Positions 14,449-17,203 of a stretch of 17,203 nucleotides of DNA are shown here, piece after piece. Positions within the stretch are counted from its first letter, which is position 1. Every line of letters starts with the position of its first letter. The position numbers were made by a program, and so were the translations under genes. Below the pieces are notes generated by a model. That model did not search any database and was not told the origin of the DNA. It saw nothing but the letters and a program-made list of their open reading frames with translations. This stretch comes from Wolbachia pipientis (GTDB lineage: Bacteria; Pseudomonadota; Alphaproteobacteria; Rickettsiales; Anaplasmataceae). The stretch covers positions 1-17,203 of the forward strand of contig NZ_JAHDJT010000005.1 of the NCBI RefSeq assembly GCF_023661085.1. Direction: 5' to 3'.

Positions 14449-16893
14449 ATGACGAAGTACATTTTTAGTATAGAAGAAAGTCAAAAACTAGTATCTAATG
14501 ATAATCTGGACCTAAAAAGAATAAAGCTCAAGCCCCTAAATGGCAATAGTGAAATTGAATTCTGTTATACTAACTTTGGAACATGTAGCATCTATAAAGA
14601 TATACAGGATCAAAATAAAGACAAAGTTCTATGTTGGATCAGTGATAATACTCACCACTCCTGTACAAGCGAACGCATGCTTAAACGCGATTTTGACTTC
14701 AATAATACCAAAGCCGAAGTAGTACTTGATGATAACTGTGAATACCGAATCTCTTTATCCGATACCAGTAACGGTACACATATTATTTTGCCTAGATCAT
14801 TGATACTTAATAAGAATCTTAACTTAAAAGACTACTACAATAAGGAAATTAAATTAATAAAAGGAGAAAAGGTATCTTCTGCTACAGAAGACTTTGAATG
14901 TTATACACCAAGAATTACATACGAAGGAAGGAAGATTTGTGAATTAGATCCTGTTTTTGTCGCTTACAACAGTGAAGCTTTCACATATAGAGTGCCTAAG
15001 AGTGAAGGTTTCTATGAATATAAACCAAGTAGGCCAAATAGTTATATAGCGATTGAAAAGAAAGAAAATGAGCTTTTAGCTTATTTTGCTGACTTTAATG
15101 GAAATCCTATTGATATGTTAGGGGAACATGCAATTGGAATTGACAGTATTGATAAAAAAAATTTTAATACCCATTTAAGATCAGAGCTACTTGAACATTC
15201 AAATATAAGGGAAGTTCTGCCTGAACTTAGAGAGGTTCTACCTGAAGTTAATGTTGATAATAGCCTATATTCAGATACAAGGCAATTAAGTTGTTGGATT
15301 AATAAAACAAGTACTATTCAAAAAATTGCAACAGATGAGAGTTTTAAAAATAGTGTAAAAGATTTACTAAAAAGTGACCCAGAATTTATAAAAAGTGTAA
15401 AGGGTGAAAGAGGCCCACAAGGTCCTCCGGGTGGAAAAGGTGAAGATGCTAGTCCTGAAGAAGTTGCGGAAGAATTGACTACTAATAGCAATAAGAGGTA
15501 TAAAATATCAAGTGCTGTAAAATCTCTGCTAAATAGAGATACGCAGTTTAAAGGAGAAGTGAGAGATTTACTAAAATCTGATAAAGGCTTTAGGGATAGC
15601 GTAAAAGGAGACCCTAGTAAAAATGGAGAAAGCCCACCAGTTGATGCTGTAGCTCAAGAATTAATCACTACCAAGGCGACCGAGTTAGGACAAGCTATTC
15701 TGAATGTAAAGCATGATGATAGGGAAATCCTAGCGAATAATCAGGCTTTGCAGCAAGGAGTAGCTGCTCAACTAATGAACGATGATAATAGAAATACGCT
15801 AGTAACTGAAGTTGCAAAGAATGAAGATCTACGGAAATCTGTAGCAGGTAATCAAGGGTTAAGAGATGCAGTAGCAATTAAATTGAAGAAAGACGAAACC
15901 TTTCAAACTACTGTAAAAGGAGATTCTGGTAAAGATGGAGAAAGCCCACCAGTCGATGCTATAGCTCAAGAATTAATCACTAACAAAGCAAATGAATTAG
16001 GACAAGCAGTTCTAGAAGCAAAAGATGATAAAGGTAAAGAAATCTTAGTAAATAATCCTATTTTACAGGAAGGAGTAGCAAAAAAGTTAAGAGAAAATCC
16101 CGGGAAGACAAAAGGTCCAAAAGGTGAGCAGGGTGAGCCAGGTCTAGAGGGTAAGCCTGGTAAAGATGGTGTGCAGGGACCAAAGGGAGATAAAGGTGAT
16201 AACAATGCACAGCAAAACTTTGCTTTGCAAAAAGGAGAAAAATTACTGGATGATGTCTATGAAGCAAATATTGTCTTAAATGATAAAACTATAGCTACCT
16301 TACCAAAAATAGGTTACTACACGCTCAATGATCAGTTGGTCGTGCATAATCATGTTACAAGAAAGAAAGTGGTTATTCCCGAAGAGTTCCATTACTTAAA
16401 AGTTGTGAGATTAGGCAGTGGTTTTGGCGATAGTGACTATAAATTAACCTTTTGTAATGTACTTGGTAATGAATTTTTTGAGTATAAAAAATATGACCCA
16501 GAGTATTCAAGAGTTCCAGATGAGTATAAATTTATAAGTTTAAGTCATGCAAAAAAAGAATATAATCCTAATCTCAGTGAGTTAATTAGCCATCAACCAT
16601 TATTCTTTATTAAAAAAGGACCTGCTGAACCAGGTTCAGATAAATATGCGGCTGCTGTGTTTGAGTTAACACATAATGGAAAAGGCAAAAAAATGGCTAC
16701 ATTAGTCGATGAATTCGGCTATTTTGATCAAAATGACATGTTTAAGCATTGCAATTACCATGAAGAAACGAAATGCCGCTCCTATACTTCCGCTGAAATT
16801 GATAAAGAATATCAGGTAACAGGTGCAGACAGTGAGTTTTACCTAACAGAGCACGACAACGTCATTATTCACACTATTCCAGAGTTAATTTAA
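14449..16893 (+). CDS. Large collagen-like repeat protein
   Basis: The 814-residue product is not recognised as a whole. Residues 1-280 form a cysteine-containing N-terminal region (C39, C46, C62, C72, C97, C151, C164) with no signal peptide or membrane helix. Residues 300-585 alternate short G-X-Y blocks with helical, charged modules. Five G-X-Y triplets lie at 319-333, short KGDP/KGDS pieces at 386-394 and 490-498, and ten unbroken triplets at 556-585. The modules carry ESPPVDAVAQELI (394-406) and its near copy (498-510), and LLKSD (306-310 and 374-378). Residues 590-814 form a C-terminal domain with several more cysteines. Collagen-like blocks with such modules occur in phage tail fibres and bacterial surface proteins, where they trimerise. 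The ATG at 14449 is the only ATG after the in-frame TAA upstream; GAAAGG abuts it with no spacing, so the ribosome site is poor. Confidence 0.75.
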   Translation: MTKYIFSIEESQKLVSNDNLDLKRIKLKPLNGNSEIEFCYTNFGTCSIYKDIQDQNKDKVLCWISDNTHHSCTSERMLKRDFDFNNTKAEVVLDDNCEYRISLSDTSNGTHIILPRSLILNKNLNLKDYYNKEIKLIKGEKVSSATEDFECYTPRITYEGRKICELDPVFVAYNSEAFTYRVPKSEGFYEYKPSRPNSYIAIEKKENELLAYFADFNGNPIDMLGEHAIGIDSIDKKNFNTHLRSELLEHSNIREVLPELREVLPEVNVDNSLYSDTRQLSCWINKTSTIQKIATDESFKNSVKDLLKSDPEFIKSVKGERGPQGPPGGKGEDASPEEVAEELTTNSNKRYKISSAVKSLLNRDTQFKGEVRDLLKSDKGFRDSVKGDPSKNGESPPVDAVAQELITTKATELGQAILNVKHDDREILANNQALQQGVAAQLMNDDNRNTLVTEVAKNEDLRKSVAGNQGLRDAVAIKLKKDETFQTTVKGDSGKDGESPPVDAIAQELITNKANELGQAVLEAKDDKGKEILVNNPILQEGVAKKLRENPGKTKGPKGEQGEPGLEGKPGKDGVQGPKGDKGDNNAQQNFALQKGEKLLDDVYEANIVLNDKTIATLPKIGYYTLNDQLVVHNHVTRKKVVIPEEFHYLKVVRLGSGFGDSDYKLTFCNVLGNEFFEYKKYDPEYSRVPDEYKFISLSHAKKEYNPNLSELISHQPLFFIKKGPAEPGSDKYAAAVFELTHNGKGKKMATLVDEFGYFDQNDMFKHCNYHEETKCRSYTSAEIDKEYQVTGADSEFYLTEHDNVIIHTIPELI
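15601..16080 (+). repeat. Duplicated module inside the collagen-like gene
   Basis: Positions 15601-15765 and 15912-16080 are two copies of one module. Both begin GTAAAAGGAG and share GGAGAAAGCCCACCAGT followed by GATGCT-TAGCTCAAGAATTAATCACTA-type sequence. They end at CAAGGAGTAGC/GGAAGGAGTAGC. The start of the module is highly similar in DNA and the rest has diverged, with a short insertion in the second copy. Confidence 0.8.
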
Positions 16894-16990
16894 CCATTCT
16901 CATATAGCTGATCAAGGAAAGGCGCGTTATACCGCTGCAGTGTTCTAGCCGCTAACACGTAGCAAAATGACGGTTGTCGGTGTCACTCGA

Positions 16991-17122
16991 GTTATAAATA
17001 TTTAAGAAATTTACCAAGCGAGAAAAAGGCAAAAGAAGCCCTGGTCAGTATTTATTTTCAGTATTGGCGTTTTTATGTCTTAAACGCTGCAATTTAGCTG
17101 CTTTTAAGCGCAACTAGTCTAA
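16991..17122 (+). repeat. Dispersed repeat, right copy of an inverted pair
   Basis: This segment is the inverted counterpart of positions 1-136. Its last 54 bases (17069-17122, ending CGCAACTAGTCTAA) match perfectly, and the GAGAAAAAGGCAAAAGAAGCC block near 17020-17041 matches closely. The middle differs in length and sequence. Confidence 0.85.
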
Positions 17123-17126
17123 GCTA

Positions 17127-17176
17127 TAATATTTAAGAAGTTTACCAAATAGAGAAAAAAGACAATAAAACCCCGA
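17127..17176 (+). repeat. Second, diverged copy of the dispersed repeat core
   Basis: Directly after the right copy, the core begins again as AATATTTAAGAAGTTTACCAA, then GAGAAAAAAGACAATAAAA and CCCCGAGG. It resembles the 5800-5858 copy more than its neighbour at the CCCGAG end. The tail runs to or beyond the window edge. Confidence 0.7.
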
Positions 17177-17203
17177 GGTAGCTAGTTATTCCACTCTCTA
17201 TTT

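Larger units (their letters stand above)
16894..17203. other. Intergenic region made mostly of repeats
   Basis: The 310 bases after the collagen-like gene have no convincing gene. From about 16991 they consist of two copies of the dispersed repeat family in the same orientation. Positions 16920-16990 contain short inverted repeats (GTGTT against AACAC near 16941-16961) and may also be repeat-derived. Confidence 0.6.

Noticed and set aside
15601..16080. CRISPR-like or tandem non-coding repeat
   Set aside because: The repeats are in frame, differ mainly at the codon level and lie inside a long ORF, so they are coding modules.
15966..16205. 79-codon minus-strand Pro/Gly/Ser-rich ORF
   Set aside because: It is the antisense reading of the collagen-like G-X-Y repeats, whose Gly and Pro codons give Pro and Gly on the opposite strand.
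1..17122. Composite transposon bounded by inverted insertion sequences
   Set aside because: The end repeats are about 130 bases, contain no transposase, and the interior consists largely of core housekeeping genes.

Overview
The window is AT-rich bacterial DNA that reads as the chromosome of a Wolbachia endosymbiont (Alphaproteobacteria, Rickettsiales, Anaplasmataceae). The GroEL and GroES sequences, a PleC-like sensor kinase, ankyrin and collagen-like accessory proteins and short dispersed repeats all fit. The GroEL wording seems closer to what I recall of supergroup B than of wMel, but that is memory and was not checked. I see no tRNA, rRNA, CRISPR array or intact insertion sequence.

Layout: (1) Positions 1-215 hold one arm of a dispersed repeat. 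(2) Positions 216-4559 are a minus-strand block: groES then groEL, behind a heat-shock-type promoter and closed by a hairpin, then a secreted DsbD-alpha-like protein and an AGCS-family sodium:amino-acid symporter. (3) ygfZ (4704-5498, plus) is divergent from groES. (4) Positions 5499-5941 hold a candidate 35-residue membrane peptide with its own promoter-like element, plus repeat remnants. (5) guaB (minus) is divergent from a secreted TPR protein (plus). (6) Positions 8682-9962 encode an ankyrin protein whose middle carries an array of EPIYA-type tyrosine motifs. (7) argD (minus) is divergent from a PleC-like histidine kinase, followed on the plus strand by a BCP/PrxQ peroxiredoxin and recF. 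(8) Positions 14449-16893 encode an 814-residue collagen-like protein with duplicated modules. (9) The right end holds an inverted copy of the repeat that begins the window, and a second related copy.

Housekeeping genes (protein folding, Fe-S/tRNA maintenance, purine synthesis, aminotransfer, signalling, peroxide defence, recombinational repair) alternate with accessory genes that probably act at the host interface. The most interesting is the ankyrin protein: EPIYEEI, EPIYAEI, EPIYATV, HIYATV and HIYEEI resemble the host-kinase phosphorylation sites of known type IV effectors such as Anaplasma AnkA and Helicobacter CagA. The second is the collagen-like protein, with G-X-Y blocks set among repeated helical segments between two unrecognised end domains. 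All functional statements are inferred from sequence; no searches were run.
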